DNA from: Mucilaginibacter mali | Lineage (GTDB): Bacteria > Bacteroidota > Bacteroidia > Sphingobacteriales > Sphingobacteriaceae | Length of the DNA: 64,000 bases | NCBI RefSeq assembly: GCF_013283875.1 | Contig: NZ_CP054139.1 | Span: 1,426,001 to 1,490,000 of the forward strand | Direction: 5' to 3' | Part shown: positions 1-8,833 of the stretch, one piece after another | How positions within the stretch are numbered: position 1 is the first letter of the stretch | How the letters are laid out: each line of letters begins with the position of its first letter | The notes under the pieces: model-generated | The model's database searches: none | Told to the model about the DNA's origin: nothing | The model's input: only the letters and a program-made list of their open reading frames with translations | Made by a program: the position numbers and the translations under genes

Positions 1-65
1 TACATTAGTTGAATAATTTATTTAGCTGTAAACCATTACAATTTTAGCCGTTGCCAATACCCCTT

Positions 66-2069
66 ATGAAACGATTTATCCTGGTTTGTTTGCTGCTTTG
101 TTCCGGCCGGCTTATGGGGCAGCAAATTAATGTGGATAACCTTATCCATATAGCCATTGCCCGGGCCAGGCCGGTGGGCACTTACGCCGGGCAAAGCCAC
201 GATAGCCTTTTCGCGGCGTTTAGAGTGGCTAAGCCGGGTAAAGAGCGCACCAGGATCATTTACCAGATCATCAATTACGGGCAGCCTACTTCCAGACTGG
301 GGCTTACTTATCATTACAAGATACTGGACTGGTCGCGCAAAAATAACGACCGCATCAGCGAAGCCATTATTATGGCCGAGATCGCTTTTCAGCTTGCGCA
401 GAACGGCGATGTTGCCGAGGCCATTAAAATGGACCTGGCCGCCCTGAAACTGGCTGAAAAAACCGGCGATAACGAGGCGCTGGGCATTATATACGATAGC
501 CTTGGCTGTTGTTTTAGCAATGCCGACGATACCTTTACGGCCAACAATAAGCAAATGATCTGGTATTTCGGGATGGGTTTGAAGTACTCGGCGTTGGCCC
601 ACAACGATATTTTTATTTCGTATGATTACGGCGGCCTGGGTGCCGCTTACCGCGTGCTCCACATGCCCGATTCGGCCGCGTACTATAGCTTTAAAAGCTT
701 TGAATACGCGGTGCGCAAAAATATTACGGTGCAGGTTGCGCAAAGCTTACTGGATATACAGCAACTGCAAACCGCCGACGAACTGAAACTGAAGTACGCA
801 CGCGCCGCTATTGCGGTAGCTACCCTTGGGAAGGTAAACCACGTGCTGGTGGTGGGCAATGCTATGCTTGCCCAGTTTCACAAAGCGCATGGGCGGGCCG
901 ATTCGGCCATGTTTTATGCCAGGAAGTCTTACGGATTTTCGTTCCGGCAGGCGGTATTCGCGCAGATCGAGCCTGCCGGGTTGTTGAAAGAGTTTTACAC
1001 CGGCCACAATGCCGATAGCGCGCTGAAGTACGCCAATATTTATTACAGCGCGCGCGACAGCGTTTTTAACATCGGCAAATCACAACGGGCGCAGGCGCTG
1101 GCTTACTCAGAAGAGCAGCACAAGCAGGAACTGGAAGCGCAAAAAGCTGCCGACGCGGCCCGGCAACGGCTTTACCTGTTGGTGTTGGTCATTGCCTTCA
1201 TATCAGTTATCGCCTGGATTTTTTGGCGCAACAGTGTGCGCAATAAAAGGGACAAGATAAAGATCCAAAGTACACTGAACGAGCTGAAGGCAGCCCAGGC
1301 ACAATTGATCCAATCGGCAAAAATGGCATCGCTGGGCGAACTGACGGCTGGTATAGCCCACGAAATACAGAACCCGCTGAACTTTGTAAACAACTTTAGC
1401 GAGGTAAGCATCGAACTATTGGAAGAACTGAAAGAAGAGGCTGAAGCCGGTCATACCGAAGATGTGATAGCTATTGCCGATGACCTTACTCAAAACCTCG
1501 AAAAAATAAACCAGCACGGCAAACGCGCCGATGGTATTGTAAAGGGGATGCTTGAACACAGCCGCGCGGGCAGCGGCGAGCGCCAGTTAACCGATATTAA
1601 CCTGCTGGCCGATGAGTTTCTGAAATTAGCTTACCACGGCATGCGGGCAAAGGATAAAGACTTCAACGCCGAGATAGTAACCAATTTTGACGAGAACCTG
1701 CCCAAAGTCAACATTGTGCAGCAGGACATTGGCCGCGTACTGCTCAACCTGTTCAACAACGCGTTTTACGCGGTGAATGAAAAGAAGAAGACCGAGGGTG
1801 ATGGGTACACTCCACAAGTAACCATTACAACCTTTACTCCCCCTTTAGGGGGCTGGGGGGCTATCGTTCGTGATAACGGCAACGGCATCCCCGACGCGAT
1901 AAAAGATAAGATCATGCAGCCATTCTTCACCACCAAGCCAACGGGGCAAGGTACGGGATTAGGCTTATCGATAAGTTATGATATAGTAGTAAAAGGCCAC
2001 GGCGGTAAAATTGAGGTGCAGAGCAGGGAGGGTGAAGGTTCGGAGTTTGTGGTGCAGATCCCCGGGTGA
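66..2069 (+). CDS. TPR-containing sensor histidine kinase
   Basis: A predicted inner-membrane sensor kinase. The ATG at 66 is chosen over an upstream TTG because it opens directly on a signal-peptide-like stretch (MKRFILVCLLLCSG). Residues of about 30-340 are helical and TPR-like and should lie in the periplasm. A single membrane span sits near residues 370-388, followed by a short coiled coil and a HisKA domain with the phospho-acceptor in GIAHEIQNPLNF (His432). The HATPase domain has an N box (NLFNNAFYAV), a DNGNGIP G1 box, and FFTTKP plus GTGLGLS motifs, so it looks catalytically intact. No response regulator lies beside it, so its partner is unknown. An unusual in-frame insertion (FTPPLGGWGA, residues 590-599) sits just before the DNGNGIP box and is encoded by a palindromic DNA element listed separately. 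Confidence 0.92.
   Translation: MKRFILVCLLLCSGRLMGQQINVDNLIHIAIARARPVGTYAGQSHDSLFAAFRVAKPGKERTRIIYQIINYGQPTSRLGLTYHYKILDWSRKNNDRISEAIIMAEIAFQLAQNGDVAEAIKMDLAALKLAEKTGDNEALGIIYDSLGCCFSNADDTFTANNKQMIWYFGMGLKYSALAHNDIFISYDYGGLGAAYRVLHMPDSAAYYSFKSFEYAVRKNITVQVAQSLLDIQQLQTADELKLKYARAAIAVATLGKVNHVLVVGNAMLAQFHKAHGRADSAMFYARKSYGFSFRQAVFAQIEPAGLLKEFYTGHNADSALKYANIYYSARDSVFNIGKSQRAQALAYSEEQHKQELEAQKAADAARQRLYLLVLVIAFISVIAWIFWRNSVRNKRDKIKIQSTLNELKAAQAQLIQSAKMASLGELTAGIAHEIQNPLNFVNNFSEVSIELLEELKEEAEAGHTEDVIAIADDLTQNLEKINQHGKRADGIVKGMLEHSRAGSGERQLTDINLLADEFLKLAYHGMRAKDKDFNAEIVTNFDENLPKVNIVQQDIGRVLLNLFNNAFYAVNEKKKTEGDGYTPQVTITTFTPPLGGWGAIVRDNGNGIPDAIKDKIMQPFFTTKPTGQGTGLGLSISYDIVVKGHGGKIEVQSREGEGSEFVVQIPG
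1836..1862 (+). repeat. GC-rich palindromic element inserted in frame in the kinase gene
   Basis: A C-run, TTTA and G-run form a perfect 6-bp-arm hairpin (arms 1839-1844 and 1847-1852), followed by another G-rich run to 1860. Read in frame it encodes TPPLGGWGA inside the HATPase domain, between a beta strand and the DNGNGIP box. The composition is extreme compared with the surrounding codons, and the encoded peptide does not match the usual charged loop at this place in the family. I infer a short dispersed palindromic repeat that landed in a tolerated loop. Only one copy is visible in this window. Confidence 0.55.
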
Positions 2070-2372
2070 TTTAACCGCTTAACCTGATGACTAAATCTAA
2101 AACCTCCGTCCGCTACCGCAGGTTTAGCGCAGCGTAACCTGTGGTCAACATCGTAGAAGTTTCAAACTTCCGCGAAACCCAGGCACAAGTTAACCCTGCA
2201 CACATTGCCACCATTTAAACTTGCACCAGCTTTTTAATACTTACCACCTCACCCGCGTTAGGGATGGCAGCGGATACCGGCCTTGTGGCTAAAGCCTGCA
2301 GGCGTATGAGCGTACAGCCCGGGCCGAAGGCAACGCCATGGTTCAGATGACTAAATATTTACACGCAGCAAA
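2070..2372. repeat. Non-coding GC-rich repeat block between short direct repeats
   Basis: About 300 bases with no credible gene. An 11-bp direct repeat GATGACTAAAT occurs at 2086-2096 and 2346-2356. Between the copies lie two hairpins: arms 2116-2124/2136-2144 (CCGCAGGTT against AACCTGTGG, one G-U pair) and 2156-2162/2164-2170 (GAAGTTT against AAACTTC). A further GC-rich segment at about 2258-2342 holds CCCGGG and several GGC/GCC pairs. It looks like dispersed non-coding repeat DNA, possibly a small non-autonomous element with a target duplication. The downstream end also holds the 3' end of the minus-strand gene. Confidence 0.45.
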
Positions 2373-2900
2373 TTAAATCTCAAACTCCATCTTATTAAAC
2401 CACGATAGCTTAGCATCCGCGGCATCCAGCAATTGGGTGTAATCGGTCATATAATCAAATTGCAGGTCTTCGTGCAGTTTGCTGATGAGCTTGCCTACCT
2501 TTTCTACCTGGCGGATGAGGATGGTGCGCAGGGGTTTGTAGTTTACTTTGGTGTAGGTATACTCCAGGTAATTGGTGCAGAAGCTGATGAGCAGGGTGAT
2601 CTCGACGCCTTTGGATCCCGAGAAGCGCGACAGCTTGGTGATATAACGTAATATCTTGCGCAATACCTTTACAGCGTTAAAAGGCTGCGAGGGCATGCTG
2701 TAAAACATCATTCCTATTTCGTATTTAGCTTGCTGGATGAACGCCTCTTCGTCGCCGGCTAAAAATAGCAGGTAAGCCAGCAGTTCCTTGTTCTCTTTTT
2801 TATAGCGGGCCAGGCACAGCACTAGTTCGGCCAGCCGGGGGCTGCTAAGGTGTTGCAGTTCCTTTTTAATGTCTTGCAGTCCGTACGCGTCTATTGCCAT
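2373..2900 (-). CDS. Small helical protein with a DUF6155-like N-terminus
   Basis: A 175-residue, mostly alpha-helical, soluble protein without a signal peptide. I do not know its function. The first 50 residues (GLQDIKKELQHL, then a Leu-rich helix and a KENKELL segment) resemble the opening of the DUF6155-like protein encoded at 34226-34741 in spacing and residue type; the remaining sequences diverge. The gene stands alone, read toward the repeat block, and diverges from the YbjQ-like gene with an 84-bp gap that must hold both promoters. The ATG at 2900 is the first start and gives a natural N-terminus. Confidence 0.75.
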   Translation of the reverse strand: MAIDAYGLQDIKKELQHLSSPRLAELVLCLARYKKENKELLAYLLFLAGDEEAFIQQAKYEIGMMFYSMPSQPFNAVKVLRKILRYITKLSRFSGSKGVEITLLISFCTNYLEYTYTKVNYKPLRTILIRQVEKVGKLISKLHEDLQFDYMTDYTQLLDAADAKLSWFNKMEFEI

Positions 2901-2984
2901 ATTTTCAGCAAATTAATAATTTACTCTTCATATAAATATCGGCATTAACAACTATGTTTGAATAAATTAAAACCGGACAACCAA

Positions 2985-3311
2985 ATGATAGTAACAACCA
3001 GCACACATTTAGAGGGTTACAAGGTAACCGAACATTTAGGCGTTATCAGGGGTATTACCGTGCGTTCGCGCGGGGTAGGGGGCAATTTTCTTGGCGGACT
3101 GCAAAGCCTGGTAGGTGGCCGCAACTCGGTTTATACCGATCTGTGCGAGCAATCGCGCCAGGAGGCTTACGATTTGCTGATGCTGCATGCCCAGCAGGTA
3201 GGCGCAAACGCCATCATCAATATGCGGTACGATGCCAATGAGGTGATGCAGGGCATTACCGAAGTGCTGGCCTACGGCACCGCGGTTAAAGTACAGAAGA
3301 TAGAGGGATAG
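2985..3311 (+). CDS. YbjQ/UPF0145 family protein (heavy-metal-binding domain)
   Basis: A 108-residue protein of the YbjQ (UPF0145, DUF74) family, which forms small ring-shaped oligomers of unproven role. The family pattern is visible from end to end: TSTHLEGYKVTEHLG near the start, GGLQSLVGGRNSVY in the middle, a QEAYDLLMLHAQQVGANAI helix, then a final strand with the GTAVKV signature. The ATG at 2985 begins the conserved domain; an earlier in-frame start at 2958 would add nine residues that do not look conserved. It is monocistronic, with a strong terminator directly downstream. Confidence 0.9.
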   Translation: MIVTTSTHLEGYKVTEHLGVIRGITVRSRGVGGNFLGGLQSLVGGRNSVYTDLCEQSRQEAYDLLMLHAQQVGANAIINMRYDANEVMQGITEVLAYGTAVKVQKIEG

Positions 3312-3332
3312 TAACATCTTCCGCAATAAGGC

Positions 3333-3377
3333 AACCACAAGGCCCCGGTTTTTAAAAACCGGGGCCTTGTGGTTTTT
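3333..3377. terminator. Rho-independent terminator after the YbjQ-like gene
   Basis: A perfect inverted repeat spans 3333-3374 with 21-base arms; the central TTTTT/AAAAA forms the loop region. The GC-rich core is CCACAAGGCCCCGG, followed by TTTTT on the plus strand. It lies 21 bases after the YbjQ-like stop codon and separates that gene from the sigma-factor operon. Confidence 0.9.
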
Positions 3378-3501
3378 ACAGTAACGGGAATCTTACATTT
3401 TTTAGCCCGGCATTGCCATAGCTTTAACAAATTGATAATATTAGCTAAACCGGAAGTGCACAGACAGACGGCAACTTTGTTCCGCCCGAAGTTCTCAGAT
3501 A

Positions 3502-4137
3502 ATGCCCAGTTTTGTAAAGTCCGGTATAGCCCTAAAAATGCATTGGGACACTTTCATTATAGAAGGTGGCCAGGATGTTTTCTATACGTTATACTCTCAT
3601 TATCATGATTACCTCATCTACCTCGGTGGTTTAAAAGGTGCAACGCTTGATAGCTCGAAGGATTGTATTAACGACCTGTTCCTGTATGTTTTCGAGAACC
3701 GCAGCCGGTTGCAGTATATCCGTAATCACCACAACTACCTGGTAACGGCTTTCCTGCGTAACCTGTTCCGCAAGCGGCATTTTAGCGCCGAGGAGGGCTT
3801 GGAGCTGGATGATCTGCCCGAAATGCCGGTTTACCCATCGGTAGAAGCCGAGTACATCAGGCAAACTACCCAAAAACAGGTAACGCAGGTGCTGAACGAT
3901 TATATCAGCGAATTGTCCGACAGTCAGTCGAAGATCGTATACCAAAAATTTTATTTAGGCCTAAGCTACGAGGAGATCGCCGGCATTAACAATATCTCAG
4001 TAAAAACGGCTTATAATACCATATACAATTCTGTCGAGAAACTCCGGAAACTCATCGGGCAGGATTACGTGAGCGTGCTTTCTGCCGCTATTTCCCTGTT
4101 CACACTTATTTTTATAATTTTTTTCAAAAAAGCATAG
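3502..4137 (+). CDS. ECF-type RNA polymerase sigma factor with C-terminal membrane segment
   Basis: A 211-residue sigma-70 family protein. Region 2 is at about residues 15-90 (YSHYHDYLIYLG, then HNYLVTAFLRNLFRKR). Region 4 is at about 130-188, with the helix-turn-helix LSYEEIAGINNISVKTAYN and the trailing helix SVEKLRKLI. It is followed by the fecR gene 45 bp downstream and the STN-type SusC, the usual Bacteroidota trans-envelope signalling arrangement. The ATG at 3502 is used; the ATG at 3538 (MHWDTF) is also plausible. Unusually, the last 20 residues form a hydrophobic helix (LSAAISLFTLIFIIFF) before KKA, which would tether the sigma factor to the inner membrane. Confidence 0.9.
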   Translation: MPSFVKSGIALKMHWDTFIIEGGQDVFYTLYSHYHDYLIYLGGLKGATLDSSKDCINDLFLYVFENRSRLQYIRNHHNYLVTAFLRNLFRKRHFSAEEGLELDDLPEMPVYPSVEAEYIRQTTQKQVTQVLNDYISELSDSQSKIVYQKFYLGLSYEEIAGINNISVKTAYNTIYNSVEKLRKLIGQDYVSVLSAAISLFTLIFIIFFKKA

Positions 4138-4182
4138 GAAAAAATTGAGGCTGCCTGCTCTATTGTGCAAAGTCTGCCAAAA

Positions 4183-5370
4183 ATGCTTGAAAAAGACCTC
4201 GGTCACCTACTCCATCAGGAAAGCTTCCTGAATTATTGTTTCGGGAGAGACGATAACGATGTCAGATATTGGAATAAATGGCTGGCCGAACACCCCGAAG
4301 ATGCGGTACAGGTAGAAGACCTGAAGCGGACAGTGATCATGATGGCTAAAGCCTCGCGTAACGCGCTGCGGGATAAGCATTTTGAAGAGCTTCAGCAAAA
4401 GATGGCAGGCGCCCCTGTAATTCAGCTGAAGAGGAAGCGGGCATTCTGGCAGCCGGCGTTGGCAGCCGCTGCGGTATTGCTTATCGTATCTGTTGCCGCG
4501 CTTATCTACTATCCGGGCATTGAACCGGTGCAGAAAAATCCCATCGCGCAAAAAATTGATGTTAAGCCCGGCGGCAATAAGGCCATCCTGATACTGGGCA
4601 ACGGAAAGAAAATTACACTGACAGACTCCCTCAACGGCCAGATCGCGGTGCAATCCAAAATAAAGATCACCAAAACCGCGCAGGGGCAAATAGTGTATGA
4701 ATTACCTGCCGGTGTGGCCACTAACGATCCCGTACCCGAATATAATACTATCGAGGCGCCTACCGGCGGACAATGGGAGGTAGTTTTGCCCGACCGTTCG
4801 AGGGTTTGGCTCAATGCCCGATCGAGCCTTACTTACCCCACTTTTTTTGCCGGGAACGAACGCCGGGTACAGCTTAAGGGCGAAGCCTATTTTGAAATTA
4901 CCCACAACGCCCAAATACCCTTCAGGGTAGCCAGCGGGAGCCAGGTAGTTGAGGTATTGGGTACACATTTTAATATCATGGCTTATGATGATGAACAACT
5001 GATGCGGACAACCCTGCTGGAAGGTTCGGTGAAAATTTCGGATCATGGTCAGTCGCGCATCATTGTACCGGGCGAGCAGGCACGGGTTAGCGATGCCGGC
5101 ATAAAAGTAACCAATGAGGTGGACCTGGAAGACGTAATATCCTGGAAGAACGGCTATTTCAAGTTTAACGAAAGCCTGGAAAGCATTATGCGCAAAGTTG
5201 CCCGCTGGTATAATGTGGAAATAATTTATGCAAGCAATATCGATCCGTCGATGCGTTTCGGCGGAAAGATCTCCCGCTATAAGAATCTGTCATCTGCGCT
5301 CAAGATCATGGAATTAACCGGAAATATTCACTTTAAAGTAGAAGGAAGGAGGGTTACCGTTATGCAGTAA
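4183..5370 (+). CDS. FecR-family anti-sigma factor
   Basis: An inner-membrane regulator that holds the neighbouring ECF sigma factor and relays a signal from the SusC-type receptor. With the ATG at 4183 (a GTG at 4165 is also in frame) it has 395 residues. A cytoplasmic N-terminal region of about 85 residues is followed by one membrane span (about 88-110, ALAAAAVLLIVSVAALIYY) and then a periplasmic FecR domain (EAPTGGQWEVVLPDRSRVWLN at its start, GEAYFEITHN, VLGTHFNIMAY). A C-terminal DUF4974-like domain ends with a short beta pattern like the STN fold. It lies between the sigma gene and susC, as expected for the partner. Confidence 0.95.
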   Translation: MLEKDLGHLLHQESFLNYCFGRDDNDVRYWNKWLAEHPEDAVQVEDLKRTVIMMAKASRNALRDKHFEELQQKMAGAPVIQLKRKRAFWQPALAAAAVLLIVSVAALIYYPGIEPVQKNPIAQKIDVKPGGNKAILILGNGKKITLTDSLNGQIAVQSKIKITKTAQGQIVYELPAGVATNDPVPEYNTIEAPTGGQWEVVLPDRSRVWLNARSSLTYPTFFAGNERRVQLKGEAYFEITHNAQIPFRVASGSQVVEVLGTHFNIMAYDDEQLMRTTLLEGSVKISDHGQSRIIVPGEQARVSDAGIKVTNEVDLEDVISWKNGYFKFNESLESIMRKVARWYNVEIIYASNIDPSMRFGGKISRYKNLSSALKIMELTGNIHFKVEGRRVTVMQ

Positions 5371-5402
5371 GCAGACCTGGTAAAACGGTAATCCACAAAA
5401 AA

Positions 5403-5430
5403 GCCAGGGGTGCTTGGAACCACCACTGGC
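5403..5430 (+). promoter_or_regulatory. Hairpin between fecR and susC
   Basis: Two 10-base arms (GCCAGGGGTG at 5403-5412 and CACCACTGGC at 5421-5430, one mismatch) enclose an 8-base loop. It lies in the 139-bp gap between the fecR-like gene and the SusC gene. No T-run follows, so it is not a classical terminator. It may be an attenuator or an mRNA-processing hairpin that separates regulator and receptor expression. Confidence 0.35.
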
Positions 5431-5509
5431 GTGCTTTGGGCTTACCATTCCGCTTTAACGGAAAAAAATAATACGCAAATAAGATTTTTCGATTAAACCC
5501 TAATAACAA

Positions 5510-8500
5510 ATGTATAAAACTTTTTTATATGTCGGGCATGGTTTTTCGTCCCGCGCCCTAAAAAAATGCCTGTTGATGATGAAACTTACGATGATCATAC
5601 TAACAATGGCTATCATACAGGTAAGTGCCGCCTCTTTTGCACAAAAAATTACGCTGAAAAAAACCAACGCTTCGCTCGAACAGGTTTTTGATGATATCCG
5701 TAATCAAAGCGGTTATGATTTCTTTTATAATCTAACCCTTATAAAAAGCGCCAAACCGGTTACGGTAAATATAAAAAATGCAGAGCTGGAGGACGCTCTC
5801 GCGCAAATTTTCAACAATCAGCCTTTAACTTATACCATAACCCGCGAGGATAAGGCCGTAGTTATTAAAGAACGTAAAGCACCGGCACCACCACATGCTG
5901 TAACCGGTAAGGTGGTTGATGAGCAAGGTACGCCGCTGATAGGCGTTGTAGTAAAATGCAAGGTTAACAATGCGGTTGCATCTACCGATGTAAACGGCAA
6001 TTTTACCATCACTGTGCCCGATGATAACGCGGTACTGTCTTTCACCTATATTGGATATAAGCCAATTGAGATAGCCGCGGGCCACAGCAGCCTTAGCATT
6101 ACCATGCAGCAAACAGTTTCGGCGCTTAACGAAGTGGTTGTTGTGGGTTATGGCACACAGAAACGTACCGACCTTACCGGCGCGCTCAGCTCTGTATCTA
6201 ATGATAAGCTGGTGGCTACGCACTTCAACAATGCTATACAATCGCTGGCCGGCCAGTTACCGGGTGTAGATGTTACCACATCAAGCACCAAGCCTGGTGG
6301 CGGTTTCGATATCTCCATCCGCGGACAGAACACCATTAAATCGGGCACAGACCTGAGTGGCATCAACCCACCCCTATATGTGTTGGATGGTATTTATGTT
6401 AGCTCTATCAACGATATTTCGCCTACCGATATTGAGCGGATCGACGTGCTGAAGGATGCTTCTTCTACGGCTATCTACGGTTCGCGCGGGGCCAACGGTG
6501 TTGTTATTGTTACCACCCGCAAAGGCAAGCAAGGCAAAAATTCGGTAGAGTATATCGGATCGGCTTCTGTAAACTCGGTAATGAATTTGCCTCATTTCAC
6601 TACTGCTACCGAATGGGTGCAATATCGTATAGACCGCAGCAAAGGGCAAAACTATACCAACCCGGCTTACGAACCTAATTTGGCCACATTGCTGGGTCAG
6701 GCGGCATACAACAATTACCAGGCAGGCAATTCAATCAGTTGGCCGGATGAGATACTGAAGAAATCTTACACGCAATCGCATGCAGTAAGCTTGAATGGCA
6801 GCGCCGAAAAGCTTACTTATAGCCTGGGCGCGGCAATCAATTCAGAAAAAGGCGAGATTGAGGGCGATGGCTACACCCGTTATAATGTGAGTGCAGCGCT
6901 AAATAAGCAGATAAACAATACATTTAAGATAGGGACCAATATATATACTGCTTACGAAATTGCAACCGGCGCCAGCCCCGAAACCTTCCGGACCATCTAT
7001 CGTTTGAACCCGCTGACAGATAAGTACAACGCGGACGGGTCGCTAAAGTTCTATCCGGATGGTATAACAACCATCACCAATCCCTTTTTAGAAGAGAAGA
7101 ACAGGCACACGCAAACTAACAACACGCATGTTTTTGGAAACATGTACCTTGAGGTGAAACCGCTGAACTGGCTGAAGTTTACCACCACCTTTGCACCCGA
7201 CATCAACCATACAGAAGGCGCGTCGTACATCGGCTCGATGACAAAAACCGGTGCAGGTGCGCTGGCCAATAGCAGTGCCCAGTACCAGGCAGGCCGTACC
7301 ATAAAATATACCTGGGATAACTTATTGCAGGCCGATAAAACCTGGGGCGATCATAGCGTAAACCTCCTTTTGGGCGCATCGCAGTACAAATCAGCCATCA
7401 TGACCTCGGCCGAGGCGGCAAGGGCGTTCCCTACCGATGCATACGATTGGTATAACCTTGGTGCAGGTACCATGTCCTCTATGTCTACCAATTATATACA
7501 GGAGCAGCTGAGTTCGTTTTTTGGACGTGTTAACTACGACTACAAAGGGCGCTACCTGTTAACAGCAACAGCACGTACAGACGGTAGTTCTAAATTGGCC
7601 GAAGGCCATAAATGGGCATTCTTCCCATCGGCTGCTTTGGGTTGGAGAATCTCTGAAGAGGAATTCTTGAAAGACAAAACCGCCCTGTCTAACCTGAAAC
7701 TGCGTTTTAGCTATGGTGTATCGGGCAATAACGGCGTGTCGCCTTATAGCAGCTTTCCAACAGTTGCTAATGCCCGGTACCTTTTTGGTACCACAAGTGT
7801 GGTGAATACATCGTCGGTAACACGCTTTGCAAACAAAAACCTGACATGGGAGCGCACTAATGAGTTTAACCTTGGTGTAGATTTCGAACTTTACAAAGGA
7901 CGGATCGGTGGAACGATAGACGTGTACAACCGGCGGACAAACGGCATTATCATGAACCGGGTAATGTCGATACTTAACGGGTTTACCAGCCTGACGGATA
8001 ATGTGGGTTCGGTTAACAATAAAGGTATCGAGTTTTCCCTGAATACGACCAATGTTAAAACCGACAGTTTCTCATGGAACACATCGCTTAACGTAGCATC
8101 TAACAGCAACAAGATCGTAAGCCTTGCTGATGGTTCACAACGTGATGAGGCCAACGGTTGGTTTGTGGGCCAACCCGTGGGCGTAGTGTGGACATATGAC
8201 CAGGTTGGTTATTGGAGCGAAAGCGAAGCGGCAGACGCTAAAAAGTACGGACTGGCACCAGGTAGTATCAAGGTGCGCGATATTGACAATAGCGGCACGA
8301 TAAACAATGCCGACAAAGTATTTAAAGGGTCTCTTTTCCCTAAATGGACGGGTGGTATTACCAATAGCTTCGCATATAAAAATATAGACCTGGCATTCAC
8401 CGTAACTACCCGCCAGGGACAATATTCATATTCGCAGTTCCATGGGTCGTATTCGTTAGAGGATAACGAGAATTTCAACGTACTGAAACTCAACTACTGG

Positions 8501-8803
8501 ACACCGCAAAATACCAGCGGTACCTGGGTGCGCCCCGGTGTACCTTCAGGCCCGATGGAAGTGTTATACTTTCAGAAAACCGCATACGTAAGGGTAGGCT
8601 ATATCAACGCCGGCTACAATTTGCCTAAGGGCTTGATAGGCAAAGTAGGGCTTAGCAAGTTGCGCGTATTCGCTTCGTGTCAAAACCCTTTCATCTTTAC
8701 CGATTATGCAGGCTGGGACCCGGAAATAGCAGGCAGGGACACGCAAACCTATGGCTATCCGATGACACGCAAGTTTATGTTCGGCCTCGATCTGGCGTTT
8801 TAA
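5510..8803 (+). CDS. SusC/RagA-type TonB-dependent outer-membrane receptor with STN domain
   Basis: A 1097-residue TonB-dependent transporter that imports a large ligand together with the SusD lipoprotein. Residues 1-45 form a long signal peptide ending in ASFAQ. An STN domain (about 46-120, with TNASLEQVFDDI and NAELEDALAQIF) is the surface that contacts FecR. A carboxypeptidase-regulatory-like beta domain follows (about 130-210, VTGKVVDEQGTPLIGV), then the plug with NEVVVVGYGTQKRTDLTG, QSLAGQLPGVDV, IRGQN and IDVLKDASSTAIYGSRGANGV. The rest is the 22-strand barrel ending in an aromatic C-terminus (FGLDLAF). Full length, no defects seen. The substrate cannot be read from the sequence. Confidence 0.97.
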   Translation: MYKTFLYVGHGFSSRALKKCLLMMKLTMIILTMAIIQVSAASFAQKITLKKTNASLEQVFDDIRNQSGYDFFYNLTLIKSAKPVTVNIKNAELEDALAQIFNNQPLTYTITREDKAVVIKERKAPAPPHAVTGKVVDEQGTPLIGVVVKCKVNNAVASTDVNGNFTITVPDDNAVLSFTYIGYKPIEIAAGHSSLSITMQQTVSALNEVVVVGYGTQKRTDLTGALSSVSNDKLVATHFNNAIQSLAGQLPGVDVTTSSTKPGGGFDISIRGQNTIKSGTDLSGINPPLYVLDGIYVSSINDISPTDIERIDVLKDASSTAIYGSRGANGVVIVTTRKGKQGKNSVEYIGSASVNSVMNLPHFTTATEWVQYRIDRSKGQNYTNPAYEPNLATLLGQAAYNNYQAGNSISWPDEILKKSYTQSHAVSLNGSAEKLTYSLGAAINSEKGEIEGDGYTRYNVSAALNKQINNTFKIGTNIYTAYEIATGASPETFRTIYRLNPLTDKYNADGSLKFYPDGITTITNPFLEEKNRHTQTNNTHVFGNMYLEVKPLNWLKFTTTFAPDINHTEGASYIGSMTKTGAGALANSSAQYQAGRTIKYTWDNLLQADKTWGDHSVNLLLGASQYKSAIMTSAEAARAFPTDAYDWYNLGAGTMSSMSTNYIQEQLSSFFGRVNYDYKGRYLLTATARTDGSSKLAEGHKWAFFPSAALGWRISEEEFLKDKTALSNLKLRFSYGVSGNNGVSPYSSFPTVANARYLFGTTSVVNTSSVTRFANKNLTWERTNEFNLGVDFELYKGRIGGTIDVYNRRTNGIIMNRVMSILNGFTSLTDNVGSVNNKGIEFSLNTTNVKTDSFSWNTSLNVASNSNKIVSLADGSQRDEANGWFVGQPVGVVWTYDQVGYWSESEAADAKKYGLAPGSIKVRDIDNSGTINNADKVFKGSLFPKWTGGITNSFAYKNIDLAFTVTTRQGQYSYSQFHGSYSLEDNENFNVLKLNYWTPQNTSGTWVRPGVPSGPMEVLYFQKTAYVRVGYINAGYNLPKGLIGKVGLSKLRVFASCQNPFIFTDYAGWDPEIAGRDTQTYGYPMTRKFMFGLDLAF

Positions 8804-8833
8804 TTCATTAAGAATCACACATATTATTAATCC

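Noticed and set aside
36..743. A 235-residue minus-strand open frame opposite the histidine kinase start
   Set aside because: The plus strand carries a clear signal peptide and TPR region; the antisense product looks compositionally random.
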